Assembly (NCBI RefSeq): GCF_963169125.1
Contig: NC_084799.1
Location: 64,340,643-64,404,642, forward strand
Length of the DNA stretch: 64,000 nt
From: Humulus lupulus
Lineage: Eukaryota > Streptophyta > Magnoliopsida > Rosales > Cannabaceae
Reading direction: 5' to 3'
This document shows, piece after piece, positions 33,781 to 45,500 of this stretch. Position 1 is the stretch's first letter. Each line of letters opens with the position of its first letter. Both the position numbers and the translations under genes were made by a program. The notes under the pieces were generated by a model. That model saw only the letters and a list, made by a program, of their open reading frames with translations. It had not been told where the DNA came from and did no database searches.

Positions 33781-34519
33781 CTCGCCCAGCCTCGCACAGC
33801 AAGGCACACCACGCCTTGCCCACTTTCCATGCACCTTGCGAGACATCACGACCTCGCGCACTAGGGCCTCACACCACACCTCGCTCAGCCGTGCCAAGGT
33901 GTCGTGTACCCGTGCCGCACTTCATCTCGCCCAGATGCCTCTATAACGTGATGCCAACGCCTAGCGTAGCTATATGGAGTCTAGGACCTCTTGAAAGGGC
34001 ATACGAGGGGCAATAACAGAGACCCAAGAACTATTGGGTATCAAGCCAATAAGTCGTGTAGACGACAAAGTATACCATTCATGTTAACACACAAGCTTTC
34101 CTACACTTAGTAGAATATGGAATAGCTTTGAGCAAATACATGTCGTGGAGATGTGAGGATAACCATCAGGTACAAAGTACCCATACGTGTACGGGTGCAG
34201 GACGTACAATCGTGAGGAGGACAGAAGCGTGACCCTGACATCTGTATCACGCAAGTAGTGGAGGTACGGATTTGTACAGAGAGTGGAAGAACTACATGCA
34301 TACCTCTGACTATATACCAGGTCGACACCATAACCTTCTGCTCCACCACGACCTGTGCCATTTCCCTGACAATGTACCTATGTACAATCTTGTCCCCTGG
34401 CACCACAATGTATGAGGAGCCATTAGAGCTCCAGTATAAATAGATTATCACCCCTCCAGAAAGTGGGTTGGAAAATTCATTGTATGCAGATCATATTAAG
34501 CAATATACAAAGGCTTACT

Positions 34520-36378
34520 TGTAGAGTCTCAGAATGTTTACTTAGTTAGCTAGTTAGTAGTAGTTGTAGTATTTTAGATTCCGTGGATTTTGGTTCAAAC
34601 CGGGACTTAGTTGGAAACTCCTAGAAATAGTTATGGATTTTATAAGTTTAACCTATAGTTTAAGAATATTAATTATAACATAATGTTTGATTAATATTGC
34701 TGGTCCTAGGTGTATTATTTATTATAACCTGAGGTTTAGATGACACCAATAAGAATATGACACTTGTCATAAGCATGATTATTATATAATTAAATAGATT
34801 TTTCGTAACTTTAGGGTACTGTAACTTCCGACCTATTTTTTACTCATTTATATTATGAATTTCGAAAACTAGTATTTTAGAAAGTTGTAGATAATTGAAT
34901 TATCTTTCTAACGATATAAAGATGGTCTAAATGGGAGTTCTGCAGCTCTAGTTATGTGGATTTTACTACAGATGAGTTTAGAGTTACGAGATTTAGGAAG
35001 TTAAAAGTTAGGATTCTATTTTTTTATTTTTTTATTTTTGTTTTTAATTTTAAAAATCAAGCTTTGACTCCTTAGACCTCCCTCTGAATAATTTGACCAA
35101 GTACTAAGCCTTTGACTGACGAATATTTAAATATTTTCAATTAAATTCATTATTTTAATTCAAAGCCAAAAAGAAGATTTTTATTCCTAGAACTCTATAA
35201 ATAGAACTTAGAACCCAGCCCTTTCACTTACTCTTCAGCTGTGATCAAATTCTAAGGTGTTAGTGAGACCATAAGAGTGATAAACACTTGGGTTGGGAAA
35301 AAGCTTTGCCATTGTTAAGCTTTATCAAATACTTGGGAAGTGAGGTTTAGTATATTTCGGTATTGGCGTTAGACCAATCCTTATGGTCAACTAAGGTACT
35401 CTTATTCTTTAAGTTCAATCCTTATAAATTCTTTAGTTTCTTTAGTCCTTTTATTCAGATCCTAACTTGTGATATTGGTTTTTGATTAGGCTCTTGAAAC
35501 ATAAAGATCTTTCTTGGTAAGTTTCGTCTTGAAGGTTTAGTTTCCACATTTATTCTTTACTCTTTAGAAATACTCACCATTCTATTGTTGGTTTTAGGAG
35601 TGTTCTAAGTCCTGCATTTGTTCTCAAATATCCCGGTTTTGGTAAGGAAAATATGATAGATCTTGTATGTTTGTATGATATGTTATGTTATATGTTATAT
35701 GTTATATGTTATGTTATCTTATGTTTTATGTTAACATTATGTATAGTATGTTTATTGACCTTGGGCACATGACTTGTCTAGCTAGCAAGCCCCAATAATT
35801 TATGGGCATATGACTTGCTTGGCTAGTAAGCCCCACAATTCTATTGGGCATATGACTTGCTTAGTTAAACAAGCCCCAAGTAGTATGATGTCCATTGTAG
35901 TAGTATATGACATATGTTTATGGTATGTTTATAGTATATGTTTATGATATGTTTATAGTATATGTTAATGATATAATTTTATGTATATGTTTTATGTATA
36001 TCCTTGATGGGCATTAGGCTCACTTCTTTATTTTTAGTTTGATGAAGGAAAATAGATACAAAGGCGGAAGGATTCTTGGAAGCTTGGTGTGTGTGTTGAG
36101 ATGAATGGAGTGGATGGGCTGCGTGTCAATTCAAGGTTGACGTTATTTTCTTTAGTCTTTTAAAATTATGTTTTATGTATTTCCGCATTTAGCTTTGTAA
36201 ACAATTTCATTTAAAGTTATGTTTTATTTTAAAACAATGAGCTCATTTATGTATTACAAATATTATTATTAAAGTTTTCCATAAAGTTATGAATTTTTCT
36301 CATGTATGTTCTCTTTAAAGTAGTAGTTATGTCTAGTAGGTTTAATGATCTAAGTCTTAGATTAGTTGGGTCATTACA
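34520..36378 (+). mobile_element. C3: solo LTR of family C inside F 5' LTR
   Basis: TGTAGAGTCTC to GGGTCATTACA, TSD TTACT at 34515-34519 and 36379-36383, 1859 bp. The F 3' LTR shows the empty site AAGGCTTACTCCATTG at 39786. TATA box at 35196-35203. Three loose copies of a 55-60-bp segment (GGGCATATGACTTGCTT and GCAAGCCCCA) lie at about 35760-35882. No coding region. Confidence 0.93.
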
Positions 36379-36504
36379 TTACTCCATTGTTGATCTGTCT
36401 TTATCTTTCCTCAAGCTTATTCTAAGTTCTTACCTAAATATCTCCATATTTACCTTTGATTTTTCCGATCTAATTTTGTTGACAAGATTTCGTTGTCAAC
36501 AGTT

Positions 36505-36520
36505 TGGCGCCGTTTGTGGG
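36505..36520 (+). promoter_or_regulatory. Element F primer-binding site
   Basis: TGGCGCCGTTTGTGGG begins three bases after the LTR. The first ten bases match the TGGCGCCGTT primer site of plant gypsy elements that use tRNA-Asp; the rest diverges, as is common in this site class. The tRNA assignment is inference from that match. Confidence 0.75.
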
Positions 36521-36569
36521 AAGAACAAGCATCAAGCCAATGTTCTTTCGTCACTTCCAGAAATGAAAG

Positions 36570-37898
36570 ATGCCAAGGCGTTCACAACGCTTGCCACAAC
36601 TACAAAACGTTGAGGTCCACCTGAACGGAGAACGAATGAGGGCTTCCAGGAAAGACCCTCCTCTGCCTGGGCATGGAGATATGCAGGGAGGAATGTCCTC
36701 CCCCAAGGGAGGAGAAGGAAGCATCATCCCTGGTTGTCTAGCCCGACGGAGGTCACTCAGAGCCGCCAGTGTACCCACATCCCCGGTCCTCGGTGGCACC
36801 ATGCTCAAGCTACCAAGACCTGAGTCCCTTGACGCACAGGCTTGGCAAGAGTCCCTGGTACACTTGGTGAGTTCCATCTCAAAGACTCGCTTCTACAAGG
36901 ATGAGATTCGCGAGTTGCATAAAAAGACTCAAAGGCTGGAAACCACGATAGAGAACATGCAGGAAGGAAATTCAAGCATACCCTTCTTAAGCGTAAAGGG
37001 AAGGAGCATGAAAAAGGGGAAAATACCGTCCCCGCAGACGATGGGAGAACTCGACTTTCCACTAGTAAAACTCCCCAAACAAAGTACCATGAGGGACCTA
37101 GGCTGAAGAAATGCGCCCAGGAGCAAAGGCGAAGGGAAGACGATGGTCGTAAGAACGAAGCAGAAGTCACCTCGAAAGAGGTGCCCCTAGCCTAAGAGAA
37201 GAGCTCCATGGGAAGAGGTCAGAAGTAAGAAACGCACCCCCCACAACTCCCCCGAGAACACAACCAAGGTAAGGGATCAGCCTGAGAACCAACAAGACTC
37301 CTTATGCAAAAAGAGGAGGGAACTAAACATCGAAATGCAGCACCCTAAAGGCAAGATTATCACCGCACCTGGGGGCACAGAGATGGTGAAGCATTTGATT
37401 ATGATTCGCCCTTCACAAGGGAGATCTAGGCTGAGCAAATCTCCGCCAACCTCAAAGAGCCTCGCATTACTTACAGACCCAAAGTATCACTTAGACTACT
37501 TTAATATCTTGATGAGGTTAAGAGGGGTCAACAGCAGAGCAAAATGTCATTTCTTTGTTGTTACACTTAAAGGTGTTGCATACAAGTTGTTCAAGAGGTT
37601 AATGCCAGGAACAATCAAATCCTGGAAGCAATTCTCTGGCGAATTTCTTCAGCGGCACAATGCGGTCGGTGATTACATTATGCCAATTACCAGCCTTGCT
37701 AACATAAAGCAAGGCAAAAATGAAAGCCTGAAAAACTATATCCATAGGTTCAATATGGAAGCAACAAAGGTGGGAAGTTTAACCAAAGCGGAGCTCAAGA
37801 TGGTTATTACAGTCGGAGTTCATCCAGGAAGCAAGTTATGGGGCAACATGCTCAAAAGAGAAGTTTCGAATTCAGATGATTTCTTCGAAAGAGAATAG
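36570..37898 (+). pseudogene. Element F gag
   Basis: One reading frame broken by stops at about 37104 and 37182. The first part (36570-37106, MPRRSQRLPQLQNVEV) is basic and Pro/Ser-rich with a probable short coiled coil (IRELHKKTQRLETTIENM). The second part (37335-37898) is a retrotransposon gag capsid of Ty3/gypsy type: CHFFVVTLKGVAYKLFKRL, SWKQFSGEFLQRHN, LANIKQGKNESLKNYIHRFN, LKMVITVGVHPGSKLWGNML (shown as pieces). It ends FFERE at 37898 without a zinc knuckle or protease. No pol follows. It resembles the gag of Tat-type element H (FKKKFKAM, NVRQQQGESLKSYLTRFN) in layout. Confidence 0.88.
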
Positions 37899-38104
37899 AA
37901 TTACATACGTGTGGAAGATGTCCATAAGAACTCGCATGTTGAAGAAAGCGAACCTTCCTCCAGTCGCCTTACTACCAATAAGTTTGAAGATTCCATATAG
38001 AAGGGGACATCCTGCTAGAGAGGTTGCTGACCAAGTTTAAAATTGGACGAGGACCATCTAGCCATAAAAGTCCCGACCCGAGGGGAGATCACCTCAAAAA
38101 TCGT
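37899..38104 (+). other. Element F gag tail and spacer
   Basis: The gag frame continues with stops (VEDVHKNSHVEESEPSSSRL) and then dissolves. Nothing else recognisable precedes the tandem array. This is where a protease would begin in an autonomous element. Confidence 0.6.
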
Positions 38105-38293
38105 AAAAGGGTCTCAAAGTAGACACTTGCAAAAAGGGTCTCAAAGTAGACGCTCGCAAAAAGAGTCTCAAAGTGAACACTCGCAAAAAGGGTCTTAAAG
38201 TAGACGCTCACAAAAAGGGTATCAAAGTAGACGCTTGCAAAAAGGGTCTCAAAGAAGGCGCTTGCCAAAAAGGGTCTCAAAGAAGATGCTTGC
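38105..38293. repeat. 27-bp tandem array in F 3' untranslated region
   Basis: Seven direct copies of AAAAAGGGTCTCAAAGTAGA plus seven further bases, with few substitutions (copy starts 38105, 38131, 38158, 38185, 38212, 38239, 38267). No spacers, so not a CRISPR array. Because 27 is a multiple of three, a minus-strand frame stays open through it. It sits between gag and polypurine tract. Confidence 0.95.
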
Positions 38294-38545
38294 AAAAATA
38301 GTACTATGCCTAATGACGAGAAGGACGCTTCTCGCAAGAAATAATAAACATGCGCAGAAGTATATAAAAGGATAACTAGAACCCAAGGGGTCAACATGTC
38401 CTTATAGATACAATCAAGGTGCACCAAAGAGAGACCTATCGAGCCCCTTCGCATGGGCTCAAAAGGACCTCGAGCATAAAAAACACAAAAAATAAAAATA
38501 AATAAAAAGAAAGAGAAGAGTCTACAAGAACGCCTAAAGGCCTCC

Positions 38546-38564
38546 CTATAGACTGGGGGGCAAG
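38546..38564 (+). promoter_or_regulatory. Element F polypurine tract
   Basis: CTATAGACTGGGGGGCAAG ends directly at the TG of the 3' LTR (38565). Confidence 0.85.
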
Positions 38565-39913
38565 TGTGGATACCAAAAATCCACCAAGAAAAAAATCGCT
38601 AAAGGTGCAAGGCACCCAAGAAGGAGGCATGTGTTATGTCAACACGTATAAAGTCTTCTACGAGTTACGACCCTTGCAGTGAGGAAGACTAGCATCTGAG
38701 GGTGAAGACCTCGTTATGCGAGGCCTAGAAGGGCTACGTGTCACGCACCCCTCACGACACCCAAGTGCCTCACACCATGAGGCTTTATATAGGTAGCCAG
38801 TCAAGTGCACTCGCGCACCCCTCACAAGGCCAAGCACCTCGCATAAGCGAGGCCCCACACGATTCACGTAGCCAAGGGCCGATGGTGGTGCACCCACGAG
38901 GGCCGCACATGGGATCGGCGTCTCGCCCCCGAGCCTCGCATAGCAAGGCCATGCGTCTCACCTCGAGCCTCGCACAACAAGGCTATGCATCTCGCGCCAC
39001 GGAGAGGCGCACCTTGCACCCGGCGTCTCGCCCCAAGCCTCGCACAGAGAGGCCATGCGTCTCGCGCAACAAAGAGGATCACCTTGTGCCTGGCGTCTCA
39101 CCCCGAGCCTCGCATGACGAGGCCATGCGTCTCACACCACGAAGAGGTACACCTTGCGCCTGGTGTCTCGCCTCGAACCTCGCAAAGCGAGGCCATGCGT
39201 CTCACGTCACAAGAGGTGCACCTTGCGCCTGGTGTCTCGCCCCGAGCCTCGCGCCGCCTCGCATAGCGAGGCTCGCCATGCCTCGCCCACCTCCACACAC
39301 CTGGCACCTTGTGAGACATCACGACCCTGCACATTAGGGCCTCACACCACACCTCGCTCAACCGTGCCAAGGTGTCGTGTACCTATGCCGCACTTCATCT
39401 CGCCCAGATGACTCTATGTCATGGAGATGTAAGGATAACCATCAGGTACAAAGTACCCATACGTGTACGGGTGCAGGACGTATGATCATGAGAGGGACAT
39501 AAGCATGACCCTGACATCTGTATCACACACATAGTGCAGGTACGGATTTGTACAGAGAGTGGAAGCACTACATGCATACCTCTGACTATATACCAGGCCG
39601 ACACCATAACCTTCTGCTCCACCACGGCCTGTGTCATTACCCTGGCAATGTACCTATGTACAATCTTGTCCCCTGGGACGACAATGTATGAGGAGCCATT
39701 AGAGCTCTAGTATAAATAGATCATCACCCCTCTAGAAATGGGGTTGGAAAATTCATTGTACACAGATGCTATTAAGGAATATACAAAGGCTTACTCCATT
39801 GTTGATCTGTGTTTATCTTTCCTCAAGCTTATTCTAAGTTCTTACCTAAATATCTCCATACTTACCTTTGAGTTTTCCGATCTAATTTCGTTGACGAGAT
39901 TTCGCCGTCAACA
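38565..39913 (+). mobile_element. Element F 3' LTR
   Basis: TGTGGATACCAAAAATCC to CGCCGTCAACA, 1349 bp. It matches the 5' LTR along its length except for the two blocks missing here and fewer copies of the 70-bp unit. TATA box TATAAATA at 39711-39718. Terminal stem GTTGACG...CGTCAAC at 39890-39913. It holds the empty site for C3. Confidence 0.92.
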
Positions 39914-40796
39914 GAAATTAATTATTTTATTTGAGTGGGAGAAAATAAAATTGGTAAGTCAAAAATAGTTTTTTATTTATTGAATTTTAAAAAAAGATGA
40001 TAATGATGATTATATTTTTGAATTTTGAATTTTAAAATTTAAATTTTGAAATGTGGTTGTCATTTTTTCCTTAAAAAGATAAATACCTTGTTTTGTGGAA
40101 GTTTGATTTTACTTAAATAAATAAAAGAAAAATGCAAAATCCCTTAAAAGGGAATAGCAGTCCACGCATGGCACAGTCTAGAGACTGTGCCATCCGTCTA
40201 CCACTACACTGATATTGTATGCGAATTTTTTTATTTTATTTATTTAATTAATTAATAATTTGAAAATAGTTTTTCATATTTGGTAAGTTAGATATTTACC
40301 TAAATCAATTCCTATCATCATTATGATATTATTATTATATTACTATTATTATTAGGAGTAATAAGGTAATAGAATTCTCTCTATATATATGATATAGAAT
40401 AAAGAGAAGATATACAACATACAAGACATAGACATAAAAATACATTCAGAATAGTTCTAAAAAAAAAAAATTTCGGGCAAAAAGTTTATCAACTTCTACT
40501 TTATTCTAACCATTCTCAGACCATAATCCAAGTTCTCATGTGTTGAGAAATACTTGTGATTCATAAAATTGCAAACCCATGTTCTATATGTTCCCACACA
40601 CATCTTGAGGTGTAGAGAACACTCTGGAAGATCGTGGTTTGAGTACTCAAAGCGTTGGATAGGAAGATCGATAAATATACGAAAAGACTCAAGCACACTT
40701 GATAGGCTTCAAGAGGTAATTTTTCATGTTCTCGAATATTTATGTGTTTGTATGTTATATATAAATAAATTGTATATTTATTTATATGTTGCATGA

Positions 40797-41625
40797 TGTT
40801 ACACCCAAATTCTGAGAATTGAAATTATGGTCTCAAAAGACAGGCTCGTAAAATGTAAGCTCGAAATAAGCAAGTGTGCCACATCATCAGCATTTATGCG
40901 GATTGGGTTTGGCAGTTTCGCTCAGCATTAAGAAGACAGAGATGGAATTTGTGAGCTTGGAACTACGTTCGGTCTCGAAGATGTTTCGAGGTTACAAGTC
41001 AAGCTCGAAGCTACAAATACAAGGGTTCAACACTTGTATAAATTTCTTGGTTTATTCTTATTGGCGATCGAGCACCAGTCAGGAAGGCTCGAGCCTGAGA
41101 ATTGCGAGCTCGAAGAGGATGATCTTGATAAATTTACTTGCTAAGGACGAGGTTAACTAAAATGGCAAGCTCGTGATGTTGGTCGATCTCGGAAGTATAT
41201 AAGTTATATGTTCGAGGTCAATAATCTAGTTTGAATACGGTTACTGTTTGAAAATCCCTATTTCTTGGGGATTTGTCTTAATCTAATAATGAATCTTGAT
41301 TTATCATGTGATATTATGTAATTAATGCATTTATTTGTATTTATTTAAAATTTGAATTATAACTTCCTGAAATAAGAGGGAAGATATCTTGTAAACCAGT
41401 CTATAAATAGACTAGATAAATTCATTTGTAAGGACGCTAAATTTTGGATTGAGAAGAATCTACGGAAATTTCTTTCAAAAAGCTTTGAGAGAATTCCCCC
41501 ATTCAATAATATTGACTCGTGGACTAGGCATATTTTAATTGCTGAACCAAGTAAAATATCGTGTATTTTTCATTGATTTTCCCAATTCTGTGCTTAGTGC
41601 TCTTTTATTTTAAGTTGAAAAAAAC
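40797..41625 (+). mobile_element. Element H 5' LTR
   Basis: TGTTACACCC start, TATA box at 41402-41409, about 829 bp. It parallels the 3' LTR until TTTATTTTAAGTTGA, after which the terminal GTGTCAACA stem seen in the 3' LTR is missing (here AAAAAAACCTCGG). The last 10-15 bp of the LTR and the primer site have been lost or mutated. Confidence 0.9.
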
Positions 41626-41689
41626 CTCGGAGACCTAGAGGACGTCTCTGAGGGAGCACGATTGATAGGAGAGCTGAGCAAGGGACCCA

Positions 41690-43430
41690 ACAGGCTTAGC
41701 CAAGGCCTCAGAGAAACACTCGGGCTAGATATGCTGACAACCCGACTACGGAGCTGTCAACAGGGACCGGGAATAACCGAGCTCCTCCAGTAGCTCGGAA
41801 TCTGAATTCTGAGACAGTAAGGAACTACCCGGAGCCTGCCCGGGACAATTCTGGACCATCTAGGCCCAACAATGAGAGGCAGCCACCGTCTCCCATAAGA
41901 CATCCACCATCTCCCATAAGACACCGCTCGCCAGTCCAAGAGGCCCCACGGCTTGCACCACAGAGGTCGTCTCACAGTGGCAGTCGAGATGGAAACTGTC
42001 ATGCCAGACCCAGACAGAGGAATGAGAGGGAGGATACCCAAGAGCATAGAGCTCCCCAACCTTCGGGAATCCAGGTTTCAAGATCACAAGTGGCTGGGAC
42101 GAGGAGGCCAGCGGGTGACCCACCTCGTCATCTCTGGGCCTCGCAGCCGAAAAGGACTGTAAGCTTCGTAAGCGGGAGCTCAGATTACACCCAGTCCATA
42201 AGAATATCTAATACTGAGCCTAGAAATACTGGGAATCGGGGGAATCATTCTGACCTTCGGGATCACCTGAACCATAACCGGGGGCAAGCAAATTCCACGA
42301 ACCCGAATTTGCGAGACCATTTGAATGGTCGAAAACAGTCGGCGTACAGAAATTAGAATAACCATATGCCAAGAAAAGGAGTTGTTGTTTTCATAAACAA
42401 TAACCAACTCCTTCAAGTTCAAGCTCGACCCCCAGTAGATCTGGCCTAGGAGAAAATTGACCAGTTGGAAAGGGCGTTCGAGCTCTTGCAAGATGAGCGG
42501 AACATAGATAAGGCTAAAGAGTCCAACGAGTATCTCAAGCCTTTTTCCCCACATATATCTAATACCCCATTTCCACAAAGGTTTAGGATACCCCACGTAG
42601 CACCATTTGATGGGAACTCAGACCTGTACAGTCACCTGAGCACCTTCAATACCATCATGCGAGCCAGCAATGTTGGCTATGAGCTCCGATGCATGTTGTT
42701 TCCAGCTACTCTTACTGGACCAGCAAAAAATTGGTTCGAGAAATTTAGAAGACATTTGATCTCGTCTTGGGATCAATTAGCAAAGGAGTTTAAGAAAAAA
42801 TTCAAAGCTATGGTTGGCATCAGACCTGAAGCCTCGACCTTGACTAATGTCCGACAACAGCAAGGGGAGTCACTAAAAAGTTACCTTACAAGGTTTAATA
42901 TAGAAGTGGCTTGAGCCCGTAATGTCGATGATAGTAGCCACTTGATGGCTGTCAAAGCTGGTATACTACTAGGGAGTCCCCTTTGGGAAAATTTGCAAAG
43001 AAAACCCATAAGGTCGTTAACTGAGTTCAACTGGAGGGCCCAAAGGTTTTTCAATGTAGAAGAGGCGAGTTCGGCATTAAACATGACCTCCCAGCTAGTA
43101 ACTACAATGAAAAACGTTAACTTGGCCTCAACCTCGGCAGCCCCATCAACGTCAAAACCCTCTGTGGATAACCCTTCTAAAAGCAAGAAAAATGAAGGGA
43201 ATAACTCTGAGGTTAATGGTGGGAAAAAGAAGAAGGGAGACAATTATTTCTTCGTCTACACAGTGTATATCGAGCTCAATGAGACTCGGGAAAAGATATT
43301 TCTTGCCAACGAGAACCAGGTCCCTTTCAGGCGACTTGACCCAATGAGGAATCAAAAGGCAAAAATGGACTCCAATAAATACTGTAGATTCCACAGAGAC
43401 ACTGGACACACAACTGATGAGTGTCGATAA
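41690..43430 (+). pseudogene. Element H gag
   Basis: A single frame with three or so stops. The N-terminal 250 residues are Pro/Arg/Ser-rich (SPIRHPPSPIRH, RSPVQEAPRL, NTGNRGNHSDLRDHL). The capsid starts near 42465 (ERAFELLQDERN): IPHVAPFDGNSDLYSHLSTF, LTGPAKNWFEKF, AKEFKKKFKAM, QGESLKSYLTRFN. After a stop at 42912, 42942-43430 continues AVKAGILLGSPLWENLQR and a Lys/Ser-rich segment to CRFHRDTGHTTDECR, a half zinc-binding motif (C...H...H...C) typical of Tat gag. Frame 43417-43734 overlaps it (LKDEIEGLISRGYFRQYV), the usual next stretch of the polyprotein. Confidence 0.9.
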
Positions 43431-43734
43431 ATTGAAGGATGAGATTGAAGGATTGATCTCGAGGGGATATTTCAGACAGTATGTAAGAAACCAAAATTCC
43501 AATCATGCCTCAACAAGTCAAAGGGCAGCAACTGCACAAACTACCCAACAGAATAACTCCCGGGCATGGGAGGATGAGCGAACTCCTCCAATTGATGGAG
43601 AAGATGTAGTAACCATCTTGGGGAGAGCTCATATTGTAGGATCGGGCAGAAACGCCCAAAAGAGATATGTTAATGAGCTAAATACTAGAGATGGTTCTCC
43701 CTACGAACCCAAACCACAAGCTCCAAAGCATTAA

Positions 43735-44435
43735 AGGGTTGAAAATCAACGCGTCACGTTTACCGAAGAGGACGTGTCACACGTCCAGTTTCCTCACAAT
43801 GACCCTTGGTCATCACTCTTCAACTCACGAATACGAGGGTACGCAGGGTCCTGATTGATAATGGAAGTTATGTGAATATCCTTTACAAGGCCACTCTAGA
43901 AAAGATAGGACTCACGCTTCACGATTTGAAAGCATGTGCAACAACATTGTATAGATTTTTAGGAGAAGAGATTTCCTGTACGAGATCTATTGAACTCCCC
44001 ATGACCTTGGGAGACTATCCAGTCCTGGTAACCAAGATGATGGAGTTTGTGGTGGTGGATACATTTTCGGCCTACAACATACTGCTCTAGAGACCCGTCC
44101 TAATTGGGTTGGGGGCAGTATCGTCTGTTAAGCATCTGGCCATCAAGTTCCCGACTTCTAGTGGCATCGGGATGTTGAAGGGAGACCAGCTCGCAGGAAG
44201 GGAATGCTACAACATTTCCATGAGAGGAAAGAATCAAACAAGTGCCCAGACACTTGTGGTTATTCAAGAGATGGACAAATCCCTTTTCGAGAAAGAAGAG
44301 GAGATCGACCCTAGAGTAGAAGAAAAGGTCGATCTCGAACCACTGGAGGAGCTCGAATAAGTGGAGCTCGGTGGAAGGGATGCCACGAAGTTGGTCAAAA
44401 TGGGCAAGATCCTTTATGAAAGGGCAAGATAGCAA
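43735..44435 (+). pseudogene. Element H protease and linker
   Basis: The protease frame 43806-44090 reads VRRVLIDNGSYVNILY, IGLTLHDLKACATTLYRF, LGDYPVLVTKMMEFVVVDTFSAYNILL. The catalytic Asp is in the IDNGS motif normal for Tat elements. After a TAG at 44088, the frame 44109-44360 gives SVKHLAIKFPTSSGIG and an acidic linker (EKEEEIDPRVEEK). A poly-A run near 44450 marks another frame change before RT. Confidence 0.88.
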
Positions 44436-45500
44436 TTAATTTTCTTCTTGAAAAAAAAAACCAGGAGTGTTCGCATGGTTGCACTCGGACATGGTAGGAA
44501 TTAGTCTGAATGTCATAAGCCATGCAATAAACTTTGATAAGAGCTTCCCCCCGAAGCAGCAAAAGCGAAGGCTCCTGGACGAAGACAGAAAGAAGGCCCT
44601 TAAAGAAGAAGTCGAGAGGTTAAAAGAAAATTGCTTCATACGAGATGCTTTTTATCCTGATTGGATCGCCAATCCAGTATTGGTCCCAAAACCCAATGAC
44701 AAATGGCAAACATGTATCGACTATTCAGATCTTAACAAGGCATGCCCTAAAGACTGCTTCCCCTTACCTCGGATAGACCAGCTCGTAGATGCCACTGCAG
44801 GTCACAGAATCATGTTTTTCATGGATGCTTATTCTTGATATAACCAGATTGCCATCCATGCGCCGAACTAAGAACATACGAGCTTTGTAATCGATAAAGG
44901 ATTATATTGCTACAATGTCATGCCTTTTGAGCTCAAAAACGCTGGAGCCACATACCAAAGGCTGGTAAATAGGATGTTTGTTGAACAAATAGGGAATAAC
45001 ATGGAAGTTTATGTCGATGATATGTTGGTCAAATATAAAAATAACAATAACCATGTGGATGATCTCGCTGAGTGTTTTGTTGTTCTTTGAAAATACAACA
45101 TGAAACTTAACCCACAAAAATGCTTGTTCGGAGTATCTTCGGGTAAGTTCCTTGGATTTATAGTAAACGCATGGGGAATAGAGGTTAATCTAGACAAGAT
45201 TAAGGCATTGATAGACATGTCCTCACCTAAAAACATAAGGATGTTTAGAGCCTAACTGGACGAATGGCGGCCTTAAGTAGGTTTATCTCAAAATCTACAG
45301 ACTGGTGCCTCCCATTCTTTAACCTTTTAAGAGGGGGTAAAAAGTTTGAATGGTTGGAAGAGTGTGAGCTCGTGTTTCAAGACCTTAAGAAACACCTCGC
45401 TAAACCACCGATCTTGTCTAAACCCATTACAGGAGAGATTTTGTACTTATACCTTGCTACAATCGAGCACGCCATTAGTACAATACTAGTATAAGAGGAT
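44436..45500 (+). pseudogene. Element H reverse transcriptase
   Basis: FAWLHSDMVGISLNVISHAI opens the domain, then KEEVERLKENCFIRD, WIANPVLVPKPNDKWQTC, DYSDLNKACPKDCFPLPRID, MFFMDAYS. A stop replaces the usual Gly/Gly-Tyr context at 44836. The frame then gives YNQIAIHAPN, YCYNVMPFELKNAGATYQRL and the catalytic box MEVYVDDMLVK (near 45010), with both Asp present. The thumb continues KYNMKLNPQKCLFGVSSGKFLGF. After more stops, 45264-45494 holds the RT connection region (MAALSRFISKSTDWCLPFF, FEWLEECELVFQDLKKHL). Confidence 0.92.

Larger units (their letters stand above)
32797..36501 (+). mobile_element. Element F 5' LTR, interrupted by C3
   Basis: Starts TTTGGATACC (the 3' copy has TGTGGATACC, so the TG is mutated) and ends TTGTCAACA. 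It is 1841 bp without C3, about 490 bp longer than the 3' LTR. Two blocks explain most of the excess: about 33110-33320 (AT-rich, no match in the other LTR) and about 33945-34135. TATA box at 34435-34442. Tandem 70-bp array at 33360-33780. The terminal stem GTTGACA...TGTCAAC is at 36478-36501. Confidence 0.9.
32797..39913 (+). mobile_element. Element F: gag-only (non-autonomous) Ty3/gypsy element inside K
   Basis: Two LTRs flank an internal region of only about 2.06 kb. It has a primer site, a gag frame, a tandem array and a polypurine tract, with no protease, RT, RNase H or integrase trace. TSD GAAAT lies at 32792-32796 and 39914-39918. Without the nested C3 the element is about 5.25 kb. The organisation fits terminal-repeat retrotransposons with a gag domain, which depend on an autonomous partner for pol functions. 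J is a probable relative known here only as a solo LTR. Confidence 0.9.

Noticed and set aside
33291..33946. Arg/Ala/Ser-rich frames at the F LTR array (also 38738-39411)
   Set aside because: They arise from the 70-bp repeat lacking stops and differ between the two LTRs of one element.
36551..37170. Minus-strand frames opposite F gag (108 and 121 codons)
   Set aside because: Shadows of the gag frame; no domain or splice signals.
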